45,241 nucleotides of DNA from an uncultured Prevotella sp. (lineage in GTDB: Bacteria; Bacteroidota; Bacteroidia; Bacteroidales; Bacteroidaceae), in the NCBI GenBank assembly GCA_944321295.1, contig CALUKU010000027.1, positions 1 to 45,241 of the forward strand. Direction: 5' to 3'. Below the pieces are notes generated by a model that worked only from the letters and a program-made list of their open reading frames with translations, had not been told where the DNA came from and ran no database searches. A program made the position numbers and the translations under genes. This document shows, one piece after another, positions 25,576 to 33,387 of this stretch (position 1 is its first letter; the number at the start of each line of letters is the position of its first letter).

Positions 25576-26805
25576 ATGAACACTTCGGAACTGCAGAAAG
25601 TAAAACAGCGGTATAACATTGTGGGCAACTGCGATGGGCTGAACCGTGCGATAGACGTTGCCTTGCAGGTGGCGCCTACAGACCTGTCGGTGCTCATCGT
25701 AGGCGAAAGCGGCGTGGGTAAGGAAATCATCCCGCGCATAATCCATGACAATTCGCCGCGCCGCAGGGAGAAATACTTTGCGATAAACTGCGGTTCGATA
25801 CCAGAGGGAACAATCGACAGCGAGCTGTTCGGCCACGAGAAAGGCTCGTTCACGGGCGCCATCGGCGAGAGCGAAGGCTATTTCGGCGTGGCTAACAAGG
25901 GAACGATTTTCCTTGACGAGGTGGGCGAGCTGCCCCTTGCCACGCAGGCAAGATTGCTGCGAGTGCTCGAAACGGGCGAGTATATCCGCGTAGGCGGACA
26001 GAAGATAATGAAGACCGACGTGCGCATTGTGGCGGCAACCAACGTCAACATGCGTAAGGCCATAAGCGAAGGACGCTTCCGCGAAGACTTGTATTACCGT
26101 CTTAACACCATACCTATACAGATTCCGCCGCTGCGCAACCGCGGCGAGGACATCATCCTGCTGTTCCGTCTGTTCGCCATGCAGATGGCCGAAAAGTACC
26201 ATCTGCCAAAGATAACGCTTACCGACGAGGCGCGCGCCATCATGCTCAAGTACAAGTGGCCGGGCAACGTCAGGCAGCTTAAGAACATAACAGAGCAGAT
26301 GTCGGTGCTGAGCGAAAACCGCGTGATTGACGGCGAGGCCATACATAAGTTCATACCCGAAGACGCCGAGAGCACCCAGTTGGCAACCCTCTCTACGGGC
26401 GGAAGCCATTCGTTTGAGAGCGAGCGCGAAATTCTTTATAAGATATTATATGAACTGCGCGGCAACGTGAACGACCTGCGCCGCGAGATGAACAGCCTGC
26501 GCAAGCAGATCGACGCAACGCATAGCGCGTCGGTTCCGTCGCACGACGCAAGTCTGCCGTCGATAATTTCGTCAGGTGAAGACGCTGGCATTGAGCCGTC
26601 GTCGCGTGCGGCCACCATCGTGCAGGACGCCGTGGCCGAGGAAATATCAGAGCCTGAGAGTCTTAACCTTGAGGACATAGGCCGACAGATGGTGGAAAAG
26701 GCCCTCGAGCGCAACGGCGGCAACAGGAAGAAGGCCGCCAAGGAACTTGGCATATCAGACCGTACCCTTTACCGGAGGATAAAGCAATATGGACTTGACA
26801 AATAG
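25576..26805 (+). CDS. Sigma-54-dependent transcriptional activator, Fis family
   Basis: A 409-residue bacterial enhancer-binding protein. The AAA+ domain starts almost at the N-terminus: Walker A GESGVGKE (43-50), sigma-54 contact loop GSFTGA (90-95, instead of the usual GAFTGA), Walker B LDEVGE (113-118), and the sensor/arginine region GRFREDLYYRLN. A long polar linker (about 265-360) leads to a Fis-type helix-turn-helix at the end (NRKKAAKELGISDRTLYRRI). There is no receiver, GAF or PAS domain, so activity must be controlled otherwise. Its 3' end overlaps lptE by 17 bases. The operon continues with lptE, a TPR protein and secG. Confidence 0.93.
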   Translation: MNTSELQKVKQRYNIVGNCDGLNRAIDVALQVAPTDLSVLIVGESGVGKEIIPRIIHDNSPRRREKYFAINCGSIPEGTIDSELFGHEKGSFTGAIGESEGYFGVANKGTIFLDEVGELPLATQARLLRVLETGEYIRVGGQKIMKTDVRIVAATNVNMRKAISEGRFREDLYYRLNTIPIQIPPLRNRGEDIILLFRLFAMQMAEKYHLPKITLTDEARAIMLKYKWPGNVRQLKNITEQMSVLSENRVIDGEAIHKFIPEDAESTQLATLSTGGSHSFESEREILYKILYELRGNVNDLRREMNSLRKQIDATHSASVPSHDASLPSIISSGEDAGIEPSSRAATIVQDAVAEEISEPESLNLEDIGRQMVEKALERNGGNRKKAAKELGISDRTLYRRIKQYGLDK

Positions 26806-27322
26806 TAAGAAGAAGCGCTTTGGCGTGTCGTTCGCGGCGTTGTTTGCGGTTGTCTTGCTGCTGTCGTGCAGCGTGTCATACAGGTTTAACGGCGCAAGCA
26901 TTGACTACACCAAGACGAAGACCATACAGATAGCTGACTTCCCGATACGCTCGAGCTACGTATGGGCGCCAATGGCGAGCATTTTCAACAATGAGCTTAA
27001 GGATATTTTCGCTAACAATACACGCCTGATACAGGTGAAGAACAACGGCGACCTGAAGATAGAAGGCGAGATAACGCAATACTCACAGCGTAACAAGGCT
27101 GTTACGGCGGAGGGAACATCGGCACAGGCGGAGCTGTCGATGACCGTAAACGTAAGGTTTACCAACAACGCAAATCATAACGAGGATTTTGAACGCCAGT
27201 TTACGGCGACCACCTCCTTTGAAACAACACAGTCGTTCACGGCCGTGCAGGAGGAACTCGTAACGCAGATGATAGAAGACATAACCGACCAGATATTCAA
27301 CGCTACGGTGGCTAACTGGTAA
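26789..27322 (+). CDS. lptE: LPS-assembly lipoprotein LptE
   Basis: A 177-residue lipoprotein: charged N-terminus (KKKRFG), hydrophobic segment, lipobox LLSC. The mature part has the Bacteroidetes LptE pattern: SVSYRFNGASIDYTKTKTIQ, IANF-like DFPIRSSYVWAP, FNNELKDIFANNTRLIQV and ITQYSQRNKAVT. LptE plugs the LptD barrel that inserts LPS into the outer membrane. It overlaps the activator gene by 17 bases and is translationally coupled to it. Confidence 0.9.
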   Translation: MDLTNSKKKRFGVSFAALFAVVLLLSCSVSYRFNGASIDYTKTKTIQIADFPIRSSYVWAPMASIFNNELKDIFANNTRLIQVKNNGDLKIEGEITQYSQRNKAVTAEGTSAQAELSMTVNVRFTNNANHNEDFERQFTATTSFETTQSFTAVQEELVTQMIEDITDQIFNATVANW

Positions 27323-27333
27323 ACAGGCAAGCT

Positions 27334-28101
27334 ATGGATTTGGAGCAACTCATAAAACATCCAGAACTGATGGACAAGGAAACGCTGTACGACCTGCGTT
27401 CGCTCCTTGCCCTGTATCCGTATTACCAGACGGCAAGGCTGTTGTTGCTGCAAAACCTTTACTTGCTGCACGACCCGTCGTTCGACGAGGAACTGAGGCG
27501 CTCGGCCGTGTATGTAACCGACAGGGAGGTGGTTTTCAATCTCGTCGAGGCTGCTCACTATAAGTTGCACGCTCCGGCTAAAGACGAATCTGACGCAGGC
27601 GGTAAGGCCGAAAAGGCCAACGACGGCAGCCGCACGATATCGCTCATAGATAAGTTTCTCGATTCCATTCCTGCTGATTCGGACGAAGGGAAGGGGACTG
27701 AAGGCAAGAAAAAGCGTAAGCCGACGCCGGCTGACGCTGCCATCGACTATGTGTCATATCTTCTTGAAACCGAAGGCGACGCCGGCGTTGACGAAACCGA
27801 CGCCGGTCCGGCAATGAGAGGACAGGATCTGATAGACAACTTCATCAATAACGAGGGCGGCAAAATAGAGCTGAAGGAAGAACCTGAATTCATGCCCGAG
27901 ATTGAAAGCAACGACAAGAAAGAAGGTGACGAGAAGTATTTTACCGAAACTTTGGCTCAAATATACATACGCCAAGGGCGATATTCAAAGGCTTTGGAAA
28001 TAATTAAGCGTTTAAATTTGAATTATCCAAAAAAAAATGCTTACTTTGCAGACCAAATCCGATTTTTGGAAAAACTGATAATAAATAATAAATATAAATA
28101 A
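27334..28101 (+). CDS. Hypothetical protein with C-terminal TPR-like motif
   Basis: A 255-residue soluble acidic protein. N-terminal helices (LYDLRSLLALYPYYQTARLL), a Lys/Asp/Glu-rich low-complexity middle (about residues 85-135), and a C-terminal tetratricopeptide-like pair (ETLAQIYIRQGRYSKALEII then LNLNYPKKNAYFADQIRFLE). It lies 11 bases after lptE and 5 bases before secG, so a role in envelope biogenesis is possible but unproven. Toward its 3' end the base composition becomes AT-rich. Confidence 0.82.
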   Translation: MDLEQLIKHPELMDKETLYDLRSLLALYPYYQTARLLLLQNLYLLHDPSFDEELRRSAVYVTDREVVFNLVEAAHYKLHAPAKDESDAGGKAEKANDGSRTISLIDKFLDSIPADSDEGKGTEGKKKRKPTPADAAIDYVSYLLETEGDAGVDETDAGPAMRGQDLIDNFINNEGGKIELKEEPEFMPEIESNDKKEGDEKYFTETLAQIYIRQGRYSKALEIIKRLNLNYPKKNAYFADQIRFLEKLIINNKYK

Positions 28102-28106
28102 AAGCA

Positions 28107-28508
28107 ATGTACACATTATTTGTAATCTTAATTGTACTGGCGGCGCTGCTCATGATAGGCATTGTGCTGATACAGGAATCTAAGGGCGGAGGCCTTGCTT
28201 CAAACTTCTCATCTTCCAACCAGATTATGGGAGTTCGCAAGACTACTGACGTTATTGAAAAAACAACATGGGGACTTGCCGTGGCAATGGTTGTGCTGAG
28301 CGTCATATGCGCTTATGTATCACCGAAGGCCGTGACATCAGAGAGCGTTATCGAAAGAAACGCTACCGAACAACAGCAGACTAACCCCAATAATCTGCCC
28401 GGATTCGGCGCAAGCCAGACTAAGCAGGCTGCTCCCTCACAGGGCGCTAACGCTGCCAAAGATGCTGCTCCGGCAGCTCCGCAGGCTCCTAAAGCACCTG
28501 CAAAATAA
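28107..28508 (+). CDS. secG: Preprotein translocase subunit SecG
   Basis: A 133-residue SecG: first membrane helix LFVILIVLAALLMIGIVLIQ, the family motif ESKGGGLASNF followed by a Ser/Asn-rich loop, then a second helix (WGLAVAMVVLSVICAYVS). The Gln/Asn/Pro/Ala-rich C-terminal extension (about residues 85-133) is common in Bacteroidetes SecG. It forms the SecYEG channel. Last gene of the operon. Confidence 0.93.
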   Translation: MYTLFVILIVLAALLMIGIVLIQESKGGGLASNFSSSNQIMGVRKTTDVIEKTTWGLAVAMVVLSVICAYVSPKAVTSESVIERNATEQQQTNPNNLPGFGASQTKQAAPSQGANAAKDAAPAAPQAPKAPAK

Positions 28509-28523
28509 GTAAAAAGGTAAAAA

Positions 28524-28562
28524 GTACGAGATTTATTTGGCCGTTTCAAATAAATCTCGTAC
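28524..28562. terminator. Perfect 16-bp inverted repeat between secG and tRNA-His
   Basis: GTACGAGATTTATTTG (28524-28539), loop GCCGTTT, perfect complement 28547-28562. It sits 15 bases after secG and could terminate that operon, but its right arm runs into the -7 box of tRNA-His (28560-28567). A single TAAAAAGGTAAAAAG arm of the third repeat type precedes it. Confidence 0.6.
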
Positions 28563-28567
28563 CTTTG
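28560..28567 (+). promoter_or_regulatory. -7 box of tRNA-His
   Basis: TACCTTTG, 36 bases before the mature tRNA; overlaps the right arm of the 16-bp inverted repeat. Confidence 0.65.
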
Positions 28568-28602
28568 CACTCGCTTTGATACGCAAACGTTCAAAGCAAC
28601 AT

Positions 28603-28677
28603 GGTGGATGTAGTTCAGTTGGTTAGAGCGTCAGATTGTGGTTCTGAATGTCGTGGGTTCGAGCCCCACCCTCCACC
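28603..28677 (+). tRNA. tRNA-His (GTG anticodon)
   Basis: Cloverleaf: acceptor GTGGATG pairs with CCTCCAC except one U-C mismatch, and the extra 5' G (28603) faces the discriminator C, the identity feature of tRNA-His. D-stem GTTC/GAGC, anticodon stem TCAGA/TCTGA with loop TTGTGGT (anticodon GTG), T-stem GTGGG/CCCAC with loop TTCGAGC. CCA is not encoded. Confidence 0.95.
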
Positions 28678-28685
28678 CCTCAAGA

Positions 28686-28726
28686 AACAAGCGGAAATCC
28701 TGATGAACAAAGGGTTCCCGCTTGTT
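28686..28726 (+). terminator. Hairpin after tRNA-His
   Basis: AACAAGCGGAAATCC (28686-28700) pairs with GGGTTCCCGCTTGTT (28712-28726) with two mismatches or wobbles. It begins nine bases after the tRNA. Confidence 0.55.
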
Positions 28727-28817
28727 GCGTTATTATATATTTATGGCTTTTGTTTGGATATATGAAATAAAAGTAAATAAAAGCATTAGAAAATAGGGGA
28801 TTATCGCAAAAATCACC

Positions 28818-28825
28818 TATCTTTG
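28818..28825 (+). promoter_or_regulatory. -7 box of the structured RNA
   Basis: TATCTTTG, exact consensus, just before the folded region that starts near 28832. There is no ATG nearby. Confidence 0.65.
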
Positions 28826-28831
28826 TATTCG

Positions 28832-29044
28832 GATGGAGGAAACTCCGTCTTAGACATATTAATAAAAAGAAGCGTTGTGCTTTTCTTGCGAGTGTAAAGC
28901 CTGAGAAACTTAACAATCGTATGACAAGAAGGCATAGTGGTTCTCACGCTATAGCGTGGGCTGCTATTACCATATCGTCATACATAGGTTTTCTCAGGGC
29001 CTACACTCGAAGACGTGGCATTGCAGTTCCACGCTTCGTGTTTT
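28832..29044 (+). ncRNA. Structured RNA of about 210 nt (6S-like or leader RNA)
   Basis: The region between promoter (28818) and lipoprotein gene (29065) folds in an ordered way. First a GNRA hairpin GGAGGAAACTCC, then a small AAGAAGC hairpin, then a long arm: CGAGTGTA (28889) with TACACTCG (29002), CCTGAGAAA (28900) with TTTCTCAGG (28990), a bulge, GTATGAC (28919) with GTCATAC (28977), and an apical self-complementary CACGCTATAGCGTG (28945-28958). It ends with a terminator-like hairpin CGAAGACGTGG/CCACGCTTCG (29008-29038) and TTTT. The single long rod with a central open region recalls 6S RNA; it could also be the 5' leader of the lipoprotein gene 21 bases downstream. Identity is not established. 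Confidence 0.55.
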
Positions 29045-29064
29045 AAATTAAATATAGTAAATTT

Positions 29065-29739
29065 ATGAAGAAAGCTATTGTGACCTTATCACTTTGTACA
29101 GTTGCATTAATTATGACTTCTTGCACACTCTCCAATGAGGAAAAAGCAGAGAAACTGGTTAAAGAAACGCTTAAAGATTATCTCTATCATCCAGATTCTT
29201 ATGAGCCAATATCAACAAAAGTTGATAGTATGTTTATTGATGTAACTACTATTGAGCCAATTATGGAAATCAGTGGTGAAATCAGCAATTTAATATCTAA
29301 AATAGACAAATGTGAAATGGATATTGAATTTGCTGAAACCTCTATGAATATTTATGCCTATGATGGTTATTCTTCTCAATACACCCGTGGAGAGTATGCG
29401 CGGGTAAAAAAAGAAAAGAAGAAAACCCAATCAGATATGGATAAATATACCAAGAAACTTTCAGAGGAACTTGCATCCCTAAAAGAAAATGTTGCTAAAT
29501 ATTACAACGGCGAATTTACAGGTTGGATAGTAAGTCATAGGTTTAGAAGTCTTAATGGTGCAGGTTCAATGACTATTCCAGGAGAAATGATTTTCTTCTG
29601 CGACAAAGATCTTACGACTTGTGTAGGTTATGAAGCTGGAAAGTTCGAAGAATTTGCAAAAATTTTGAAAATCGTAGGTGAAGCAACTTCAGATGAAGAA
29701 ATTATGGAATATTTTAAGGATAATAGTTTTTTGTTATGA
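29065..29739 (+). CDS. Hypothetical lipoprotein of the AT-rich island
   Basis: A 224-residue lipoprotein: signal KKAIVTLSLCTVALIMTSC with lipobox MTSC at residue 20. The mature part has LVKETLKDYLYHPDSYEPIS, a central Lys/Glu-rich coiled-coil-like segment (VKKEKKKTQSDMDKYTKKLS) and a C-terminal GWIVSHRFRSLNGAGSMTI strand pair. The LYHPDSYEPIS segment resembles small Bacteroides lipoproteins of unknown role. Codon use is AT-rich, unlike the genes before 28.1 kb. It precedes the helicase by 93 bases in the same direction. Function unknown. Confidence 0.78.
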   Translation: MKKAIVTLSLCTVALIMTSCTLSNEEKAEKLVKETLKDYLYHPDSYEPISTKVDSMFIDVTTIEPIMEISGEISNLISKIDKCEMDIEFAETSMNIYAYDGYSSQYTRGEYARVKKEKKKTQSDMDKYTKKLSEELASLKENVAKYYNGEFTGWIVSHRFRSLNGAGSMTIPGEMIFFCDKDLTTCVGYEAGKFEEFAKILKIVGEATSDEEIMEYFKDNSFLL

Positions 29740-29832
29740 TTTCTCATTCCTATAGAGATTTAAAGTATCTCATGGTACGCTGCTAATTATTATACATTGT
29801 AAACATTATCAACGACAAATCTTTTTCCGATT

Positions 29833-32448
29833 ATGCAGTTATTGTTCATTTTGATTATTTGTATTATTGCAAATTCAGTTGTTGTAATTGCTTTAGTGCG
29901 AATACGCCTAAAAAACAAGTCAAAAGAACTCTCGGAACGATTTGCAGCAATTACTCCTTATAAGGATATACAAGAAAACAGAGAAAAAGAATTAAGCCAA
30001 AACAATAAAAGTTTCTTTATTGATATTGAAACTGACTTAAGGAACAGTTTTAATGGGCATATAATATCTTCTTCGGAAGAAGAACAATTTACAAAATACT
30101 ACACAAGGTTCTTCCATGAAGTTAATTCTTTGCTGAAAAGTCTTGAAGCATTCCATATAGAACCATCCGAAACAATCTCAAAATTTACACATGATTTCGG
30201 AAACATCCACTCACTTGTCAAAAGACATAATGAGCAAGTTATCCAAGACACTCTTGACATCCACAAGGACTTTTTTGACCATTGTCTTAAGTACCCATTA
30301 GACAACCAGCAAAGGCGTTCAATAGTGTCCGAAGAAAATAATTGTTTGGTGGTTAGTAGTGCAGGAAGCGGAAAAACATCGTCTATCGTAGGAAAGGTAA
30401 GGTATCTGCTTGACATCAAGCACATCAATCCTCAAAACATTCTTCTTATCAGCTATACAAATAAGGCTGCTGCCGAACTGACGGAGAGGATGGATATTGC
30501 AGGACTAAGAGGATACACTTTTCATAAACTTGCCATTGACATCATCGGAAAAGCGACAGGGCAGAAGCCCTCCATCTGCGATAACACAGACGCATTGTTT
30601 GTTAAAATCTATCATAAGTTATTGGAAGAAGAGGATTTCAAAAAGAGTATCGTAGAATACTTTGTTGACTATCAAGCGCAAGAAACCGATTGGGAACATC
30701 GTAAGAATGAACGCAGGCAACAACTTTCCGAAATGAAAGAAGTACGCTTGAAAGCTCAATTCCCCGACATGGATGGGAAAACTATTTATGTCCGTAGTGA
30801 GCAGGAGCAGAAAATCTGTTTTGTATTATCTTCTTTGGGTGTGAAGTTCAGGTATGAAGAGCCTTATGAACATCCATTGGCAGATGAAATGCACTCACAA
30901 TACAGACCCGATTTTTCCATTTACTTTGAGCTGGATGGCAAGACAAAACGTGTTTATTTAGAGCATTTGGGTGTGGACGAACATGGACTTGTTCCCACAT
31001 GGTTTGCTAAAGACAAAGGCATTACTTATGAAGAAGCAAACCAAAAATACAATGACGGAATAACATGGAAAAAAGCAGCCCATGAGAAGTTTGGAACTGT
31101 ATTACTGACAACTTCAAGTGCTGATTTTCATTATTCAGATATTCGGTATGCATTAAAAGTTTCATTGAAAAAAGCAGGTGTTCCTGTTGAAGAAAAAACA
31201 GATGCCGAATTGTATGATATGATCCTTCCTCCAAACAGCAAGCAAGAAAAGGCTTTCATACGGCTTGTTGTTACTTTTGTAACATTGATTAAGTCCAGTT
31301 GCAAGTCTATACAAGCGGTATTGAAACAGGCTAAAGATATTGGGGACGAGCGCTGCACATTCATTATCAAAAGAATATTCCAACCTGTTTATGAACGGTA
31401 TATTGAAGAATTGAAAAACATCAATCAGATAGATTTTACCGACGCTATTCTGCAAGCCACTGAAATATGCCGTTCCTCCCATCCTGTAAAGTATGAGTAT
31501 ATTATCGTTGACGAGTTCCAAGATATATCAGTTGACCGTTACAATTTCCTTAAAGTACTCCGAGAAGGCAATCCTCCGGCGAAATTATATTGTGTGGGCG
31601 ATGATTGGCAATCTATATATCGTTTCTCAGGAAGCGACATGGCTCTTTTTAATCAGTTTCCCAATTATTTTGGCCCAACAGAAATCAATAGAATCGAAAC
31701 GACATACCGTTTTGGAGAGCCTTTGGTAAGCCTGTCATCGCAATTCATCCAGCGGAATAAGGCACAGCTAAAAAAGAATGTACGCCCATTCAATCCTCAA
31801 GCTAAAACCGAATTACAATTCTACGCTTACGAACGGCGTGACTATTGTAACGTTATCGGACAATTGGTTGCGTCTATTCCTGCAGATAAATCCATCTTTT
31901 TGTTAGGACGATATTCCTTTGATGACTATTACTTATCGTTTATGTACAAATCAGCGAAAGAGGGCAATCGGTTTTTCTATTTCATTGGAAACAGAAAAAT
32001 TGAACTATTGACTGTACACAAATCTAAAGGACTTGAAGCGGACTATGTAATAATACTCCAATGTAACAAAGATACCTATGGCTTTCCATCAATGGTAAGT
32101 GATGACCCTGTTCTGGATTATGTTCTGACCAAAAGCGACCAATATCCGTATGGTGAAGAACGTAGGTTGTTTTATGTGGCTATTACCAGGGCGAAAATAA
32201 AGACATACGTACTTTACGACAGACGTTTCCCGTCTGTTTTTGTTGACGAATTCTTACATCCCGAAAAGATTACGGAAGAAAGTTATGCTAAACATCCAAA
32301 TGCCAATAAGAAATGGACACGTGGTGCTGACAAATTCCTGCTTACCCTTTACAATGAAGGAAAGAGCATAAAGTACATCGCTGAGAAAATGGGTAGAAGT
32401 CAAACCTCCATTGTGATGCGAATAGGAAAATTGGAAGGTAAACAATAA
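29833..32448 (+). CDS. Membrane-anchored HelD/UvrD-like helicase with inserted nuclease-like domain
   Basis: An 871-residue superfamily I helicase closest in motif wording to helicase IV (HelD). Residues 3-23 are a membrane anchor (LLFILIICIIANSVVVIALV). Motif I SSAGSGKTSS (AGSGKT 177-182), motif Ia ILLISYTNKAAAEL, motif II VDEFQDIS (559-566), motif III VGDDWQSIYRFSGSD, motif IV TYRFGEPL, motif V LTVHKSKGLEADYVI and motif VI LFYVAITRAK are intact. An insert around 330-440 contains YRPDF (357-361) and VYLEHLG (374-380), a spacing like PD-(D/E)XK nucleases. The last 40 residues (LYNEGKSIKYIAEKMGRSQT) look like a helix-turn-helix. AT-rich, probably acquired. Confidence 0.85.
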   Translation: MQLLFILIICIIANSVVVIALVRIRLKNKSKELSERFAAITPYKDIQENREKELSQNNKSFFIDIETDLRNSFNGHIISSSEEEQFTKYYTRFFHEVNSLLKSLEAFHIEPSETISKFTHDFGNIHSLVKRHNEQVIQDTLDIHKDFFDHCLKYPLDNQQRRSIVSEENNCLVVSSAGSGKTSSIVGKVRYLLDIKHINPQNILLISYTNKAAAELTERMDIAGLRGYTFHKLAIDIIGKATGQKPSICDNTDALFVKIYHKLLEEEDFKKSIVEYFVDYQAQETDWEHRKNERRQQLSEMKEVRLKAQFPDMDGKTIYVRSEQEQKICFVLSSLGVKFRYEEPYEHPLADEMHSQYRPDFSIYFELDGKTKRVYLEHLGVDEHGLVPTWFAKDKGITYEEANQKYNDGITWKKAAHEKFGTVLLTTSSADFHYSDIRYALKVSLKKAGVPVEEKTDAELYDMILPPNSKQEKAFIRLVVTFVTLIKSSCKSIQAVLKQAKDIGDERCTFIIKRIFQPVYERYIEELKNINQIDFTDAILQATEICRSSHPVKYEYIIVDEFQDISVDRYNFLKVLREGNPPAKLYCVGDDWQSIYRFSGSDMALFNQFPNYFGPTEINRIETTYRFGEPLVSLSSQFIQRNKAQLKKNVRPFNPQAKTELQFYAYERRDYCNVIGQLVASIPADKSIFLLGRYSFDDYYLSFMYKSAKEGNRFFYFIGNRKIELLTVHKSKGLEADYVIILQCNKDTYGFPSMVSDDPVLDYVLTKSDQYPYGEERRLFYVAITRAKIKTYVLYDRRFPSVFVDEFLHPEKITEESYAKHPNANKKWTRGADKFLLTLYNEGKSIKYIAEKMGRSQTSIVMRIGKLEGKQ

Positions 32449-32504
32449 AAACGCATATTGTTCCTTTCATTCGATAAATTGTGCCACTCTATGCATAGGA
32501 AGAG

Positions 32505-32753
32505 TTGTTATGCAGAAAGAATGTAGCGTGTTTCACTGAATTTGTGACCATTTATACCTATATGGGCAGGCGGTACACCTTGCGTGGTATTCCTACAGAC
32601 AATGATGCAACGGTGTGGCGGCTTGAATCCGACAACGGTAAAAATGCCTTTAATTTTCTTTATGGCGCAGACGGGCAGACGTTGACACTCTTGAACAGTC
32701 ATTTTGAAATGCTTGAATCGGACTTGAATTATTCTCTTAAAAAGGTCTATTAA
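32505..32753 (+). pseudogene. Remnant of an NlpE-like lipoprotein gene
   Basis: An 82-codon open frame whose last 63 codons (YTLRGIPTDNDATVWRLE, FNFLYGADGQTLTLLN and LNYSLKKVY) read like the C-terminal strand region of NlpE/META-type small lipoproteins. There is no signal peptide or lipobox, and the first ~19 residues are unlike such proteins. Probably the 3' fragment of a gene cut by rearrangement at the right edge of the AT-rich island; it could instead be a genuine small protein starting at the ATG at 32562. Confidence 0.4.
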
Positions 32754-32799
32754 TTACGTGAGTCCGGTATAAGAGCAACACCCTCTCGTGCGGACATAG

Positions 32800-32951
32800 T
32801 ATGACAACGTTGCGGCATACGACTGGATCCTGAATCAAGTTCAGGATGACGTGATGTGCGAGAGCCTCACTTGGAAGAGGTTGCGGTCGTAACCAAGAGA
32901 ACATGCTTAAGAATATGAAACATGGACATCCAAACAAACTGTGGATGAACC
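32800..32951. mobile_element. Degenerate relative of the 38.25-kb MITE-like element
   Basis: ACAACGTTGCGGCATACGAC (32802) and CTGGATCCTGAATCAAGTTC then AGGATGACG resemble the right half of the element at 38257-38646, which has CAACGTTGCGGCCTACGACT then GGATCCCAAATCAAGTTTGG. Further matches: CTCACTTGGAAGAGG (CTCGCTTGGAAGAGG there) and the end GTGGATGAACC at 32941-32951 (GCGGATGAACC there). The left end is missing. The 634-base gap 32754-33387 otherwise contains the GTGACATT-type motifs listed separately and no gene. Confidence 0.6.
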
Positions 32952-33009
32952 ATAAGTCTTATACCGAACTGACGTTGGAAATAATAATACGTAAATTGAA
33001 CACGGATTT

Positions 33010-33185
33010 AATGTCACAATGTCACATCCATACGCACGTCGTTGATTATCAGTGATTTAAACCGTGACATTACGTTTATTGCCACTTTCACCATTGTCAC
33101 AAGCGTGACGGTCGTGATAGTGGTGTTCCTTATAATGTCACCACGCAAGGTCATGGCTTTCAATGCCTTACGCCGCATGGTGACG
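33010..33185. repeat. Stretch rich in AATGTCAC/GTGACATT words
   Basis: Two adjacent copies of AATGTCAC (33010-33025), then GTGACATT near 33064, ATTGTCAC near 33095, AATGTCAC near 33136 and GGTGACGTTGTGACG near 33180. GTTGATTATCAGTG lies between. No open frame supports a gene here. Function unknown; the words could be protein-binding sites or decayed mobile DNA. Confidence 0.45.
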
Positions 33186-33387
33186 TTGTGACGTTAAAAT
33201 CTTCAATGAAAATCATTTTCAGTTTGAAACATGCCGCCTTCCGTGTTCCCGTTTGCCGCTTTTAACAATGCAAAAGGTCACGTTTTACATCGTGAGAAGC
33301 GCTTACTTGCAGGAATATTGTGTTGCCGTTGGCTGCCTTTTCCCGTCAAAATGCAGTTGATTGAAATGTTGTCGTGCAGGTAACGCC

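Noticed and set aside
28603-28680. Attachment-site duplication of the tRNA-His 3' end at the right edge of the AT-rich island
   Set aside because: I looked for a copy of the TTCGAGCC...CCTCCAC end between 32.4 and 33.4 kb and found none.
28832-29044. RNase P RNA (the GGAGGAAACTCC start looked similar)
   Set aside because: The element is far too short and lacks the conserved ACAGAA and P4 motifs of RNase P RNA.
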